In this document: positions 47,846 through 59,971 of the stretch, piece by piece
Numbering within the stretch: the stretch's first letter is position 1
How the letters are laid out: the number at the start of each line of letters is the position of its first letter
Source: Pholiota molesta
Taxonomy: Eukaryota; Basidiomycota; Agaricomycetes; Agaricales; Strophariaceae
Direction of reading: 5' to 3'
Assembly (NCBI GenBank): GCA_014925825.1
Contig: JACGCK010000027.1
Coordinates: 1-64,000, forward strand
Length of the DNA stretch: 64,000 nt
Made by a program: the position numbers and the translations under genes
Notes under the pieces: generated by a model
Databases searched by the model: none
The model's input: the letters and a program-made list of their open reading frames with translations, nothing else
Told to the model about the DNA's origin: nothing

Positions 47846-49714
47846 TCAATCCTTCAATGGCATCGGCATATCGGGCATCAGATAATGCAGAGGTTTACCC
47901 TCGATGCCGGCAGGCCCAAAGCTGCTCTTATGCACCAACTGCGGCTGGCTGAGATCCTGCCCTGCCTGGCTGCGCGTGAGGTAATGCGGCGCATGGTCTG
48001 CGACAGGCGACGGGGGAGGTATCGGTGTGAGGACAACGACGGCACGGGAGGCGTTGACGAGCCACCCGGCTCGTCGTCGGCGGTGTACACGGGCACGGGC
48101 TTGCGCTTCGTGCCGCCGAGCGAGCGGCGGTTCGCCTGCTTCGTAGCGGCATCCGCCAGAGTGGCCGTGGGCGTGGATGGGCTGGTTGGGGAGTTGACCT
48201 CGGGCTGCGGCGAGGGCGTCTGCCTCGAGGTTTGATATAGGAGCCCAGCATGCGAAGAGGTTGATTGTGAGAACCCGCCGGGCAGGAACCCCGTGTGCCC
48301 GCCCATCATCGATGTCTGATGCGTCGCGGATGTGCTGAGGGAGTGCGAGCGGGACAGGCTCGGTACTGGGATGAACAAGGCCGAGTTCCTTCCTCCCATG
48401 CCGCGCTGGGGGAGCTCGGCGAGCTCGGAGGGTAGCCGCCGTGGAATCCGTTGATGCCTGCCCACGAGCGAGTCGGGTACGGAGGGCCGCCGGCCGGATG
48501 AAGGACAGCGCCGAATCGTTCGGAGACCGACCGTTGGAGATGGAGGAGGACGTGGAGTACGCGCGGGCCACACCTGAGGTTTGGACCGTGGCGCTTGGTG
48601 TTGATGTAGAACGGGTATCGTCGCGAGAGCCAAGCCAGGTCCGTCATCGAACGGGCTTCCGTCGCCGAACTTGCTGTTAATGGAGTGCTTTTCGGCTTTG
48701 AGTACGGCCTCTTCGGATGGGGACATGGGAATGGTGCCCATTGAGCCTGTATGTTGCTGGCGGGACGACGCATCACCCAAGAATCCACCTCTGGAGTCAG
48801 TTGACCCAATCCGTTCCATCGACGGGGAACGTGCGAAGAACTGGTGCTCCACCCTTGGTTTTCGTCGTGTCTGTAGAACCAAAACCAAGCGGCAGAGCAG
48901 CGGCAACGAGAACCACTACTCCGATGTAACACCCACGATCAGGCGGGTATGAGTTGATGATGTAGATGCCCACCAACGGGGAGGCAATAGTAGGCGTAGG
49001 TGTTAAGTCGTTGATGTTCCAGTGGATGTTGGTTGCGATCCGGTTTGGGTTGTTGCCGTGTTGCTAGGAGTCGCCGTGTTGCTAGGACTCGAGGATAAAA
49101 GACATGAAGTATCTGAGCCATTAATGACAAAAAATGTTGGCGAGGTGAAGTTAGTTGGCGCCAGAGACTCTGGAAACGACAGTGATGCAATGAGCTGATA
49201 CCATCCTTGGGGAACATCGACGGATAACCATTGATATTGCTTTTCGCTGGTAAAACATTGTTTTCTATCGTAACCGTCACCAATTGCGTTGGGTTATTGA
49301 CCCCCGTTGGTACTGCACGGGCGACGTTACCGCCATCGTACGGTGTTGTGCGTGTTGAAGAGGTTGTTGAACTCGGCGGAGGTCCCTGGGTCACATCAAC
49401 ATTGGTGGCATAGAATGCTACGGAAGAACTGTCGCCAACGTAGGTCCAGCTAAAGCTGAGGGTTCACAAGTGATACCATTAGAAACAGACGTGAAGCTGA
49501 AAAAGTTTTCTGGACCAGGAGAAAGAGGTGAAGCTGGTTTGAAAATGGGTTCAACGATGGTGTTCTTGGGATGGGAGGTAATAAACATACCTTGTCGTAC
49601 TATATGGGCATTCTGAGAAGCCATCGTCCCTTCAATAAAGAAGGAAGCAGCTACGAAGAAAGCTGCATACGCTCGAGCAATCTGGGGTTTTCTGCGCACA
49701 GATAAGCCGTTCAT
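47846..49714 (-). pseudogene. Ser/Thr-rich single-pass membrane protein, many frame breaks
   Basis: The coding signal moves through all three minus-strand frames but keeps a clear order. First is a hydrophobic leader (ARAYAAFFVAASFFIEGT), then SFTSVSNGITCEPS and WTYVGDSSSVAFYATNVDVT, an extracellular beta-type domain. A Ser/Thr/Asn linker contains the repeat PSNTATPSNTATT, and a membrane helix VVVLVAAA is followed by WFWFYR. A long cytosolic tail follows, with RSPSMERIGSTDSRGGFLGD and ending GKPLHYLMPDMPMPLKD. This order is typical of basidiomycete cell-surface proteins of unknown role. I count at least seven places (about 49455, 48890, 48860, 48568, 48492, 48410 and 48048) where one missing base restores the next frame, always in the same direction. 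It may be a real pseudogene or a functional gene with poor consensus. Confidence 0.6.
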
Positions 49715-50578
49715 CGTTCAAGCACTGGCAGCACCGAGGGAATGGTGGTGATTAACTACTTGCACAAGACAAGTAGCGCAGTACGTCGAAACGAGTGAGA
49801 TGGCAAAGAACAAGCTGGAACAAGCGATTGCCGCTGGGCCAGCTGTCGTCAGCGGTAAAAGCCACGAGGTTTCAACAACAAAAGAGGATGGCCGTGGAGA
49901 GAAGACGCCGGGCGACCTTTTGTTTCCCAGGCACATCGCCGGTGCACCAGATGGCAGAACCTGCGATCTATCAGCGACCTAAGTATGATAATCAGATTAT
50001 AACGAAAGATGGCTATTTTGGTGATAAAACCCCCTTTTTGTGATTCTTCATACCCACACAGCACCACAATACACTCTTCTTTGAGTTTGTGACTGAACAG
50101 TGGGGCTTTTCGTTTGAATCATGCATGCATGGCTTTGTGCTGCATGGTCCAGGATCCAATGTTGATTCGAAATCTTGCTACATCATCGGATTCGGATCGC
50201 AATATGGAAAGTCCTTGCACAGCGCATCAAGATGAAATATTCGAGACTATGCCAACATCAGGGATTGAGTTGATTTTCGATGTTTGGACTGGAGTTCGAG
50301 AAGATCTGTCAGTGAATGTTTTCTGAATGTTTCAGCAAAAGTTTCGAGGCTACATAGTTTGAAGCTGCACTCTTCTAGCGTTCCGTAGCAGAGACTATCC
50401 GCGCACTAATCGAAATAAGATCTATGTTTGTTAGTGAATGCTCAAGTACCGCAAAAGACATTGAGCGTTCTGTTTAGGTGGCTGGATGTCAGGAGCAAGT
50501 TGGGTACAAGTCAAGATGTCAAGAAAGAACCAATGGAAATCCGAGAACCAACATCATTTAAAACAGGCAACGAACAGT
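49715..50578. other. intergenic, no gene seen
   Basis: Overlapping frames at 49795-50043 and 49718-49936 lie on opposite strands and neither is convincing. Otherwise nothing. Confidence 0.4.
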
Positions 50579-50665
50579 GGTCCAATGGTCTAGTGGTTAT
50601 GATTTCTGTCTTACATTCATTGTAATCAACACAGAAGGTCTCCAGTTCGATCCTGGATTGGACCA
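50579..50665 (+). tRNA. tRNA-Val (anticodon TAC), with intron
   Basis: The acceptor stem is fully paired, GGTCCAA with TTGGACC. The D region (TGGTCTAGTGG) matches the A box and the T arm TCCAG-TTCGATC-CTGGA holds the B box. The anticodon stem pairs TCTGT with ACAGA. T33 is followed by TAC, then A37 and a 14-nt intron, leaving a 73-nt mature RNA. The 5' end GGTCCAATGGTC is the same as in budding yeast tRNA-Val. It reads GTA codons. Confidence 0.85.
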
Positions 50666-50873
50666 ACTTTTTGGCGCGCATTCAAAATGCCTCACAGCAC
50701 CGAGGGAAATCCTTGTTTGGTAACTGATCCCGGACCCTTGAACTAGCACGGATGAGTGGGCCTTCTAGCGCTTCAGCTTTGACACTGACAGGGACACGAC
50801 TCTTTTCTCCGAAGCTCTGGCGACGTGGAACTTTCAAGTTTGAACCGTGTCCTCAACATCATCACTATCAACC

Positions 50874-52237
50874 ATGGATTGCCACAGCTCCCCCTGGACG
50901 TCTACATCGCAATTGGCCTGGTAATTGCCACACCTGGCTGTACCGAACCTTCGCCCCCTTTGCAACACGAAGCCATCAAAAACACGCACGGAACAGGCTA
51001 TTTCGATTCTGTGCTTGCGCACACATTATATATTCTCTATGGACTGTTCGTAGCGCCACCTCAGAACATCTTCAGGCGCTCGGCCTGGGCTTGGATGCGC
51101 CCCCGGAGCACCTGCGCGTGAAAGTGGCGGAGACGTTTGGGGGCGAAAAGAATGTGCCACCACATTTGAACCTGTTGTTGAAGCGTTTGGGTCTGTCGGA
51201 TTTGAGGTCTTTCTACATTCGGTGCGTCGTTCAACTATCGTACATGACCCAAGGGCTAACATGAAGACGCGTATTAGCTTTGGACATGAGGCTCTAGCCA
51301 CCTGCGAGTACTGCCACTCATTCGGTGACTTTGCGCTTTACGCGTTCCCGGGACCCTGCTTGAATATATTCGCGAAATCGCGTTCGTCGGGGTGAGTCAA
51401 TCCTTTGACTATGTTTATAAAAAAGTCATTGTTCATCTCTTGGAACAGCTTCTAACACTACCCAAATCACCAACTGCGCACTATCGGCCGCTGGGGCTCG
51501 GTGCACTCCTCGTGGCTCTCATGTCCGAAGTGTATTGGACCCTCACCGTCCAAGTCATGTTTCCCAGCAGCTCCTCCCAAAATCAAATGTGGTCCTGGTG
51601 CGCCTCTTTCTTCCTACAAGCCGTGCAACACACTAACCTCCTACCCAGTGGCACACTACTTCGTCCAGCTACGACACACGCTCTTCCTCCTCCTCCCACT
51701 CCTGCTCACCCTCCTGCCCTCGCTCGGCCTGCACCGCCTTCCCATCATCGGCGTGTTCTTCCCCGCTTCAGACGAGGCCCGTCGCGCGAACCTGCCCCCA
51801 CCGCAGTTCCAGCTGCAAGGGCAGAACATCGCGCTGCCGGCCGACGCGACGCTGGCCTCGACGTCGGCGCTGACGATGCAGACGCTGCAGCACCTGGTGC
51901 CGACGCTGCATCTGCTGAAGTACGCGAATGCGGCGATCATGCGGCTGCAGAGCAGCGCATCGGCGTCTGGAGAGAACAAAGCTGCATCGGACACCCAGCC
52001 GTCGGTGCACGCCCGCGCGACGAAGTGGTGGGCCGAGGAGGCGCGCGAGGGACAGATCCTGCGCGATGACGCCGACCTGACGAAGATTTTGAAGGCCGCT
52101 GGGCTCGGCGTGATCTAGAAGTGAAGGACGGCGACGTCGTCGTCGAGCCCGAGGGCCCGCTGCTAGTGAGTGCGAAGATGGCGGTGGCATTCTTGCAGGA
52201 GCAGGGCGCGAAGCCGAGCGAGATGTGGAAGCAGTAG
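50874..52237 (+). CDS. multi-pass membrane protein conserved in fungi, several frame breaks
   Basis: The product is an integral membrane protein of unknown function. Coding blocks in order are: a short MDCHSS leader with YIAIGLVIAT, then YFDSVLAHTLYILYGLFVAP, LGLDAPPEHLRVKVAETFGG, FGHEALATCEYCHSFGDFAL, ALLVALMSEVYWTLTVQV, a very hydrophobic LFLLLPLLLTLLPSLGL, and a soluble tail ending LQEQGAKPSEMWKQ. The CxYCxxF stretch has two close cysteines. Introns with good borders occur near 50939-50993, 51223-51280 and 51393-51450. The frame breaks by one missing base near 50888 (C run), 51073, 51352 (C run), 51590 and 52111, where GTGATCTAG should continue into LEVKDGDVVVEPEG instead of stopping. Databases hold similar basidiomycete proteins under uninformative names. 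Confidence 0.65.
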
Positions 52238-52936
52238 TGGGTTTTTGTTATCCAGTTGGTGGATATCTTTCTGGGTGTTGTTGGGTGTAAGATACTTGTA
52301 AGTACATAGAATTGCCAGCGCTGAAGCTAACTACGATACCCTCGCAATTTCAGTCAGATGAGATTATGGCAATGTTCAGAGTGTCGAATGTCTGCCTGGT
52401 CAATCAATATACACTCAGCACTTCAACACAAAAGGCGCATGTAGTATCTTGGCTGTCTACCACGATGCGCTATAGCACCGAACCATCGACGGCATGGATC
52501 CCTAAATTGACGGTATCGCAATCAAACTCAGACACACTACTAAACCCACATCATGCACAGAATAAGGAGGATGGATGGATGAGCGAAAGATATGGGAGGT
52601 ATATATGCAGACAGGAATCATGAGACTGGTACAGAAAGACAAATCCAAGCGTATGTATAAGAAAAATAGATGCGAGGATAGCGAGTGTATACATAGAGGA
52701 GAGAGACTCGTAACAGAGGCGTAAGGCGTGAGGAGGGGGTCATATGATCAGGAGAAGCCGTAGAGGCCAAGTCCAAAAAGGAGAAAGAGGCATACTAGGA
52801 CACACGACAGCGTTGGCATAAAAGAGAGCGCTTCCCTCTAACGAATCTGGTCGGCGGCGCACTTGGAGGGCATCTGCCCCCGAAGCCTCTCCATCCAGGC
52901 CCCACCCACTATGCCTCCTCCGCTGCCAGTCCTGGC
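52238..52936. other. intergenic, no gene seen
   Basis: This spacer lies between convergent genes. Short frames have no support. Confidence 0.4.
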
Positions 52937-54824
52937 TCAAGCAGCTAGTTGTGTCGTAACAGGGACGCCCTCTATGCAGTAGTCCGAGTCCTCCTTAAGC
53001 TCTTCCTCCACGGCAGTCGTACCCTCTGAAGTCAGAGCCGCGTACCCATCATCCAAATTCTTGTCAAAGAATCTTGGAACGAACCTGGAAAACGATTAGG
53101 AAATCCAAAAAAACATTCTCAACAAGACCAAAGACTCACTCGACGCCCTTCCGTTTCCTCTCCGCCGCCTCGTCCCGCTGCCTCTGTTCAATATTCACCT
53201 TCTCCTTCGTCGCCTCCGAGAACTCCTTCTTCGTCAGATTCTCCGTGACCGTCTCCCACAGCTTCCGGCTCTCCCTTGGGTGCTGCTTCTCCAGCGGCCG
53301 CACCGCCTTCGGCATCACCGCCAGCGCCGACAGGTCGATCAGCGGCAGCCACTCCCCGTCGGCGGCCGTCCCGAAATCCGCCTTGGAGTACGACGCCTCC
53401 CTGATGCTCGGCGCGGGCAGCTGCGCATGCGAGGGGTTCGGCGACGAAGACGTCGAGCGCGTGACGCCCGTCGTGTGGTTAGTGGGTGGGAAGGAGCCGG
53501 GGCCGACACGTTTCCAGCGGATGGCGCCGCGCCAGGTGCCCTCGAACACGGCGACGACGCGGTCCTTCGGTACGTGCTTCACCTTCGTCCAGTCCGCGCA
53601 GCGGTTGGCGTCCGACTCGAACACGGTGTGGATGACGCCTTCCACCAAGAAATGCGCACGGCCCAGCCATGACTGCGAAATATTAGATTGGTGCCTGATT
53701 AGTTTTGATGAGATTGTAGAAACGTACCTCTTCCTTATATTCGATGATCGTTCTGAACTTGTGTCCTGGCTTTCCGCCTTCGCATGTGATTATGGTGGAC
53801 TCGCCGACAGTGACGTAGAAGCTGCCCCGTAGGATTCCATTAACGGAAGCAATAGGATGGGTGATATGATAGCGCTCGCCCTCGCCTGGGCCCCCAGTGA
53901 TATTGATAAAGATGCCTTGATTGAACTGGCCAGGAGAAACGCGTAGCGTGGTTCCAGACACCTTTGCCGAAATCTGATCTATCCCTGACATATCGATGGA
54001 ACGCGACGGGCAGGAAGCGAAGTATGCTGAAACGGGAGGGTGGTGGGACACCTGCTCTGTCAGGTATATCACCCGCACAGGCCCTGGTTTGCTTTGGTCG
54101 TCGAGGGAAGTTGCAGCGGTGGATATGCTCTTCCGCTTCGAGCTTATAGCACTTCTCGTGCTCTTTGAGCTCTTGCCGCTCTTAATGCTGGCGGACTCTG
54201 AGGCGTATTGGGAAGAGGTGTCGTCATCGACCTTGAATGCGACAGGGGTGACATCCCAATGCGCGCGGAAATGCTCTCCAAGAACTGAGTTGTATGGTTT
54301 GCAGACCTTTCCGTGCTGGCAATGTCTTTGAGTGTCAGTGAGATAGAGAAAGCTGTTGAAGAGACGCAACTACAAATTTGAGGTCTTTGGTGAAGGTAAA
54401 GCGGAGGGCGGAGAGCATGCGGATGAAAGGGTCATCGGAATCGTTGATACTATCAGATGGTGGCGTTAATATAGTCCCAAAGATATCGATAGGAGGCGTA
54501 CGCTGCAAAGAAGTCGGGTCTGTCCAGGTAATTCCAGTATTCCAGGTTTGGTATAGGTTCGAGCAACGAAGCTGGCAGCGAGAGACGCCTGTACGAAGAT
54601 ACGACAGATGAGCACGAGCGCTGGTTGCCAATCTCCCCACTCATGCATATTCGGACTCACATCGCAGCGATATCTTTCACCCCCAGACACTTCTTGACCA
54701 GCTGCACAATCATCTTTATCTTCCCTCCCTCCCCAGTGTCCCCTGAATCTGGGACCGAGATCGGCGGTCCTGGGGCATCCTCGTCAACGTGGTGGTCCTC
54801 GTTGTCGTGGTCTGTCGTGCTCAT
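52937..54824 (-). CDS. oxysterol-binding protein (OSBP/ORP family)
   Basis: ORP proteins move sterols and phosphoinositides or phosphatidylserine between membranes at contact sites. Six exons, 54824-54661, 54588-54502, 54449-54371, 54315-53728, 53672-53140 and 53084-52937, give 532 residues. The family fingerprint EQVSHHPP is intact, preceded by HGKVCKPYNSVLGEHFR and followed by FHITGGPGE-like and KFRTIIEYKEE blocks. The lid and lipid-entry region at the N-terminus reads RLSLPASLLEPIPNLEYW. There is no PH, ankyrin or FFAT motif, so this is a short KES1/OSH6-like member. A Ser/Lys-rich insert (SIKSGKSSKSTRSAISSKRK) interrupts the core after VAFKVDDD. The frame is intact. Confidence 0.95.
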
Positions 54825-55850
54825 GTCGTAGGTTCAGCCAGGAAGGAGTGTGGGGGCTGGGTCGTCTGAAGAGGCCTGGATGATGGTGGTTTGGAATAAG
54901 TCGTGACAGGACGAACGTGGATGGAGTAACAAATCAGCTTTCCTTTATTCCGCCATGTGAATTCCGCCAGTCACAATTTAAGTCGTCTAAGCGGCCATCC
55001 TTTGAACCAAAACTATTATACAGTCGTTCATTGCGCCAGACGACGCTGGAGGCGGACTCTATCGCTGAGGCGGTCTCATCAGTTAACCCACTGGCAGTCG
55101 ACTTCGAAACTGAAATGGTATCTCATGCCGACACACGCTAGATCTAATTGTGGCATGGGCGGTATAATTGCTCCTACCAGCACTCTGCCCGGGACCGCAT
55201 CATGGCCTTCATGATTCCTCTCATACCTGGACAAACATTCCCGCAACATTCGTTGTCTCTGTTTCGACATGTTGCACTGCTCTTGGCTGCCAAGTTGGAC
55301 TTAAAAGCTTCGCACCGGCGTCCCGACTCTGCGAGGATCCATAAGCCGCTCGGAGAATTCTCGACCCCATGGTTGCGACTAATCATACCAGTATCCAGTG
55401 TTCCAGCATGTAGAGTTTATACATACGGATCATGATCATGATCGTCCTTTTTCCAAAACCGTCACCTTCAGAAGATGAGGCAGATGGACACACGGCGCCC
55501 AATCTGTCATCCAATTGCCACAAAATGTTTGCGATGGACGAACGTACATCTCGCCAAGATTATTCGACGGGATTCACGAATGCATGAAGTAGGTTTCTTA
55601 TGTTGAATGCGTTGAATAGTTTTCATTTTTCAATCAATTTGCCAGTGAAGTGCATGTCCTATTTTTATTCAATGAAGCTTCTCCAGTACTGTGGGTGAAT
55701 TCAGACATATGCAGCTTAGTATCCGGATAAGTATTACATGTAAGTACGTACGAACATCGCCTCCCATTCCCATAAATCGGCAAAGGCTGGCTCTTCCTTG
55801 AACAAGAGATTATTCTCCGGCAATTTGGCTTGCAGATCTCCGACGCCAGG
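54825..55850. other. intergenic, no gene seen
   Basis: This is the promoter side of the oxysterol-binding protein gene and the 3' flank of the first oxidase gene. Open frames at 54917-55435 lack support. Confidence 0.4.
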
Positions 55851-57350
55851 TCAAGGCAACATAAATGCTTTCTCTAGAAGGTCGCCTGCAACAGTCGCCG
55901 ATCCATAGCATGCGATATATCCGAATCCACCATGTCTGTCAATCAAAACAATCAGCCCAGCCCATTTCGACGCAAAAGAAAACCGTATCCATAGATTTGT
56001 CAAACTCACCCGTAGTTGTGAATGATAGGTATCTTTCGTGTCCCAGTTTCCTTCCACTCAAGCTCCAGTCTAGGACCGCCTTTCCTGCACGGCCTCAAAC
56101 CGCATGATTCTTCGATTATGATCGGATACACGTCCTCGATAGTGGGCGTGCGCTGCACGCGAATCTCAGAAGGCGCGATTTCGGGACATATCTCCAGCAC
56201 ACGCGTCAGGATGTCTTTGGTCGTCTCCGGTCTTGGGTGGGGATGCCTTTACAATAAACAAGGAAGAACAATCAGTTACCGCGCTAGTGTAACCGATTAA
56301 AAGAACAAATCATCGCACCAGTCATCGGCTTCGTACGTCCCGCCGATGATGACATTCCCACTCCTCCTCGGGATAACATACGTCCAGATCTTGGACGCGC
56401 CACCGCTGAGAGACATACAGCGCTTTATCCACGGTGCCCTAATCAAAATTGTCTGTCCGCGAACCGGATACACGTCCTTATCCTCCACCCCGCCCAAGAA
56501 ACGCGCACCGAGGCCAAGACAGACGACGACAGCGTCCGGAGGCGAAGTCACAGTCATCGTCTCCGTCTCTGTGCCGGTAAAAGAGCCTGCGCCTCCGGAG
56601 ATGACCTGGTCGATGTGGGTTACGGAACCACGGACCATCCGGCCACCTTTGGCGAGAAAGAGGGAGAGAAGGTAGGGCAGGAAGACGGGTACATCGGTGT
56701 TCACGGAGTCGTATGTGATTCCTGCTACTGAGTTGGGGACAAGCTTGCTTTCAGGAAGCTCAGAAAACTGTACAGACGACGGCTGAGATGACAATACTAG
56801 AGGACAGGGGCTGATAACATACCTGTGGCATTAATTTCAGGGTATCGTAGTTGCTTTCTTCGCGATAAAATTCGAATTGCGGCACGCGCATGAAGCATCC
56901 TTGGGCAGGTCCATTCGAGCCAGATAGATCCCACATTGTGTTGAACGTTTCAAGGTCAATATCTTGTCATGACAATTTAGTTCCGAGTCCTCTATAAAGA
57001 CGCGAAGAAGACACGACATACCTCTCTGTCCTGGATCGGCCCCTGCAATACTGACATGATGGGCGCCCTAATCGTTAATGTTTTCGAGTAAGCAATGACG
57101 ATACCTACTGGCTAGAGAAAAAAAGACGTACTGCTGATAGACTGGCATACTTAACGGTTTTGGGATCGGTTGGGAATTGTTCTGCCAAAATCGTCACTTG
57201 GTACCCCTCCTTCTCCTGGATGTTCAAAGCAGTGGTCAATCCAATCACCCCTGTCCTGCCCGTAAGTTGGAGGACTTAGAGATAACCACCCAAATTCCAC
57301 TCACCTGCGCCAAGAACGACAACATGCTTGGGTTGGTTGGAACCGCTCAT
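55851..57350 (-). CDS. D-amino-acid oxidase paralogue A
   Basis: The FAD enzyme oxidises D-amino acids to keto acids, ammonia and hydrogen peroxide. Seven exons, 57350-57305, 57250-57132, 57067-57022, 56962-56823, 56767-56319, 56246-56010 and 55935-55851, give 373 residues. The dinucleotide-binding motif is VVVLGAGVIGLTTAL. Other landmarks are YPVRGQT with a V instead of first Y (VYPVRGQT), TYVIPRRSGNVIIGGTYE, the substrate-carboxylate arginine in ESCGLRPCRKGGPR, and the FAD-binding end HNYGHGGFGY. The tail ends in AFMLP, so there is no SKL-like peroxisomal signal. It is the first of three similar genes, all on the minus strand and sharing most intron sites. Confidence 0.93.
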
Positions 57351-57764
57351 GTCCTATATAACGATGCGGAAGGCTCGGAACTAGATATAGAGGAGAGGTC
57401 GTTGAGGGTTGAAGCACAAGAATTTTCTAAGCGGAACGCCATGATTCTGGATTAGGTCCAGCCGTGAGCTGGACGACCCAAGCGATATCGTATTTGAAGA
57501 AGAAAAGTCACATCCGTGGATTGCGAACGGTACACGGCCTCTCCTGGTCCGGCCGATGATGACCGGTGCCAAATTTAGGTACGGCGGAAATTGGCGCTCA
57601 TGATCATTGCATGATCAACTTCTGAAGCGCCAGCCGTGTTGATAAGAAGTTAGAGGAACGACATATCTAGATTCTGGTAATGTATAATCTATAGGATGGG
57701 ATATTACTTTTGTCTCTGGCATATACATTCACTTAGATCCACGAACGAATATCGTCCGATTACT
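57351..57764. other. intergenic, no gene seen
   Basis: This is the promoter side of oxidase paralogue A and the 3' flank of the seven-helix gene. Nothing else is seen. Confidence 0.4.
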
Positions 57765-59119
57765 CTAAATTGAAGATACAGTGCTGTCAATGGGAACAGA
57801 AATGGACTGGTCCTCAAAGAACGAAGTCAACTGAATAGAGTCAGCGGGACTGGAATTTTGTTCGTTCAGGGGACGTTGGACGGCCAGCTTTCGCATATTG
57901 AGAACCAACCTACACCCCTGAAAGAAAATAAGGGTTAACGGCTTGTAATTTAAGATAAAAGGATGGTCACAAGGGAATGACTCACTACTATTGATAGCAG
58001 CGCTACATACCATCTAAGTAGGTTGTGAGATCAGAAATGCGAAGCATAGGCAATTTGAACGTACGAATACACAACATTCCACCATAGCACACTATCACCA
58101 TGTGCCGTTTCGACGGTAATGAAAGCTGCTAGAACGGCTGTATTAGGGAAGTTTATACTTAGAACTAGCTCTGGACAAGGAAGGAAATTGGGAATTACAC
58201 ACCTGACAATACCAGAAACACAAAGACACCATCGCGAAGCAGCACAGCAACCAATGGCGTCCTCATCCATCCTGTTTTTCTATGGATCGCGACTTTGCTG
58301 ATCGTCATCACCAAGATAGTTCCATGAATGAGTCCGCCTCCGATTCTACATTAATACTCGCTCAGCAAGGGAGCAACTGGGATTTGAGCTGCAAAGAGAT
58401 ACTTACACAAATGCAACGAGAGCCTCAATGGGAGATTCTTTTGTGTTGCAAATCGTCCCTCGAGGGCCAGGTCGAAGCTTTGAGACGCACAATACAGCAG
58501 CTGTAAGCTCTAATGATGTCCCAGAAATCATTATTGCTAACAGAAATAATCCTGTCCGGCGGGTGCGATTATACAGAGCGTATACTGTTGCTCAATGTGA
58601 TTAGCCAACGTCGTGGAGTGATAATTGGAGGTTCAACATTGAGGAATAACATACCTCGAATCATTAAGATGGTTTCTATACAGGTTGACAGAAGTTGTGC
58701 ACTGATGATTTTCGCAGTGAACGTATAGACGCATAGTGTTGGGCTCGGACTAGCGTGAATAATCTCGGATAAAGCGAGGTTGACACTCCAAGCCCATTAA
58801 TGTTAGAGTGGTAAACAGTGATTCGGGTGATACGACCCTACATTTGAACACAGAAAGGAAAGTATCTGGCCAATGCGTACAGACAAGTCACAGCTCTGAA
58901 TGGCGTTCTAGCAACATCTCTGGATCAGCACAAGCGATACCATGAGTTGTATGTACACTACGTACCTCCATAGGTAATCAATTTCTTCTGTTATGTGATT
59001 GAAAAGCTCCAAAGCTTGAATGATGAAAGCGCCAACTGCGATGCTCTGAATTAGTATATAGAGAGATATCGCATATTGAGCACATACTTTGAGCTGATTT
59101 TGCGGCTCTGACGACCCAT
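57765..59119 (-). CDS. seven-helix membrane protein of the DUF6533 type
   Basis: Nine small exons are supported: 59119-59088, 59043-58966, 58907-58842, 58785-58655, 58584-58407, 58345-58203, 58137-58065, 58013-57986 and 57917-57765. They give about 293 residues. The N-terminal helix IAVGAFIIQALELFNHITEE with EIDYLW fits the DUF6533 signature seen in large receptor-like families of Agaricomycetes. Further helices lie around CVYTFTAKIISAQLLSTCI, GLFLLAIMISGTSLELTAAV, GGGLIHGTILVMTI, LLRDGVFVFLVLS and VLAAFIT. The helices are followed by a soluble tail with NMRKLAVQRP. Ligand and signalling are unknown for this family. The first exon and start are uncertain; the rest keeps phase throughout. It lies between oxidase paralogues A and B, in the same direction. 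Confidence 0.8.
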
Positions 59120-59971
59120 AATACAGAAATATAGGCCGCTGGACTTCCCTCGAGGACCGTCATGATTCCGTGTCTGCCACTCTGTGTCTGTGCACTGTCG
59201 ACGAGAAGTTCGCGAGTGCCTCTGGTCGTCTTCTAACTCTTCGTGCGGTAGCAAAGCTGGGTGGGTCAGAAATGGTTCGTGTTTCGAGTCGAGGAACAAC
59301 CTGTGGACCTGGTTGTAAGTACCAATTATATAGTCAGGCTCAGCACTCAATATGAAAATGACGTAAAGACCTGTAAAGACGGTAGCAATATCAGTTCCAT
59401 ACGAGTCTATGCACATACTTATACTGACCCAGTAAGTACCCACTCATTCTCATGTGAAGCGGGCGGTTTCTGCTAAGCCTCTCTGACTGCTCTCTGAGGT
59501 CTGCGGGCGGTTGTTGGACGGTTGGTACAAGTTGGTACACATCATAATGCGGCGTACTACTACTAATGCCGTCATCAATTGATTCTCGGCAAACTTTGGG
59601 CAAACTCCACCTTGAGCTTGAAATTGCGAGTACCTGCTTGTTCTTGCCCACTTCTCTTCAAGAGGAGTACTGAAGACACCGATTTTCCCGGGCCCTTATC
59701 TTTCCGTCCTTTTCCCCATATTCGCTTCGGACCCACACCTGTCCACAAGCCTGGTTTGCTTCACCTTCGCAGCCATCCTGAAAACCCATTCCGCCGTCGG
59801 TTTGTTGATTCCCTTTTCTTGCTACACTGTACACCCAAGTCAAAGACTTCAACAAGTCACAATCAAGTACAAAGTTAAGAGTAGCGCTTTAGAGAACCCA
59901 TGTCATCTTCCAGCACCAGCTCAAGGCTTCGCCGGCTGCTGATGACGGCCAGCCAAAACATAATTCAAGCT
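59120..59971. other. intergenic, no gene seen
   Basis: Minus-strand frames at 59051-59443 and 59391-59651 could hold further 5' exons of the seven-helix gene, but I could not find a convincing junction. Confidence 0.35.
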
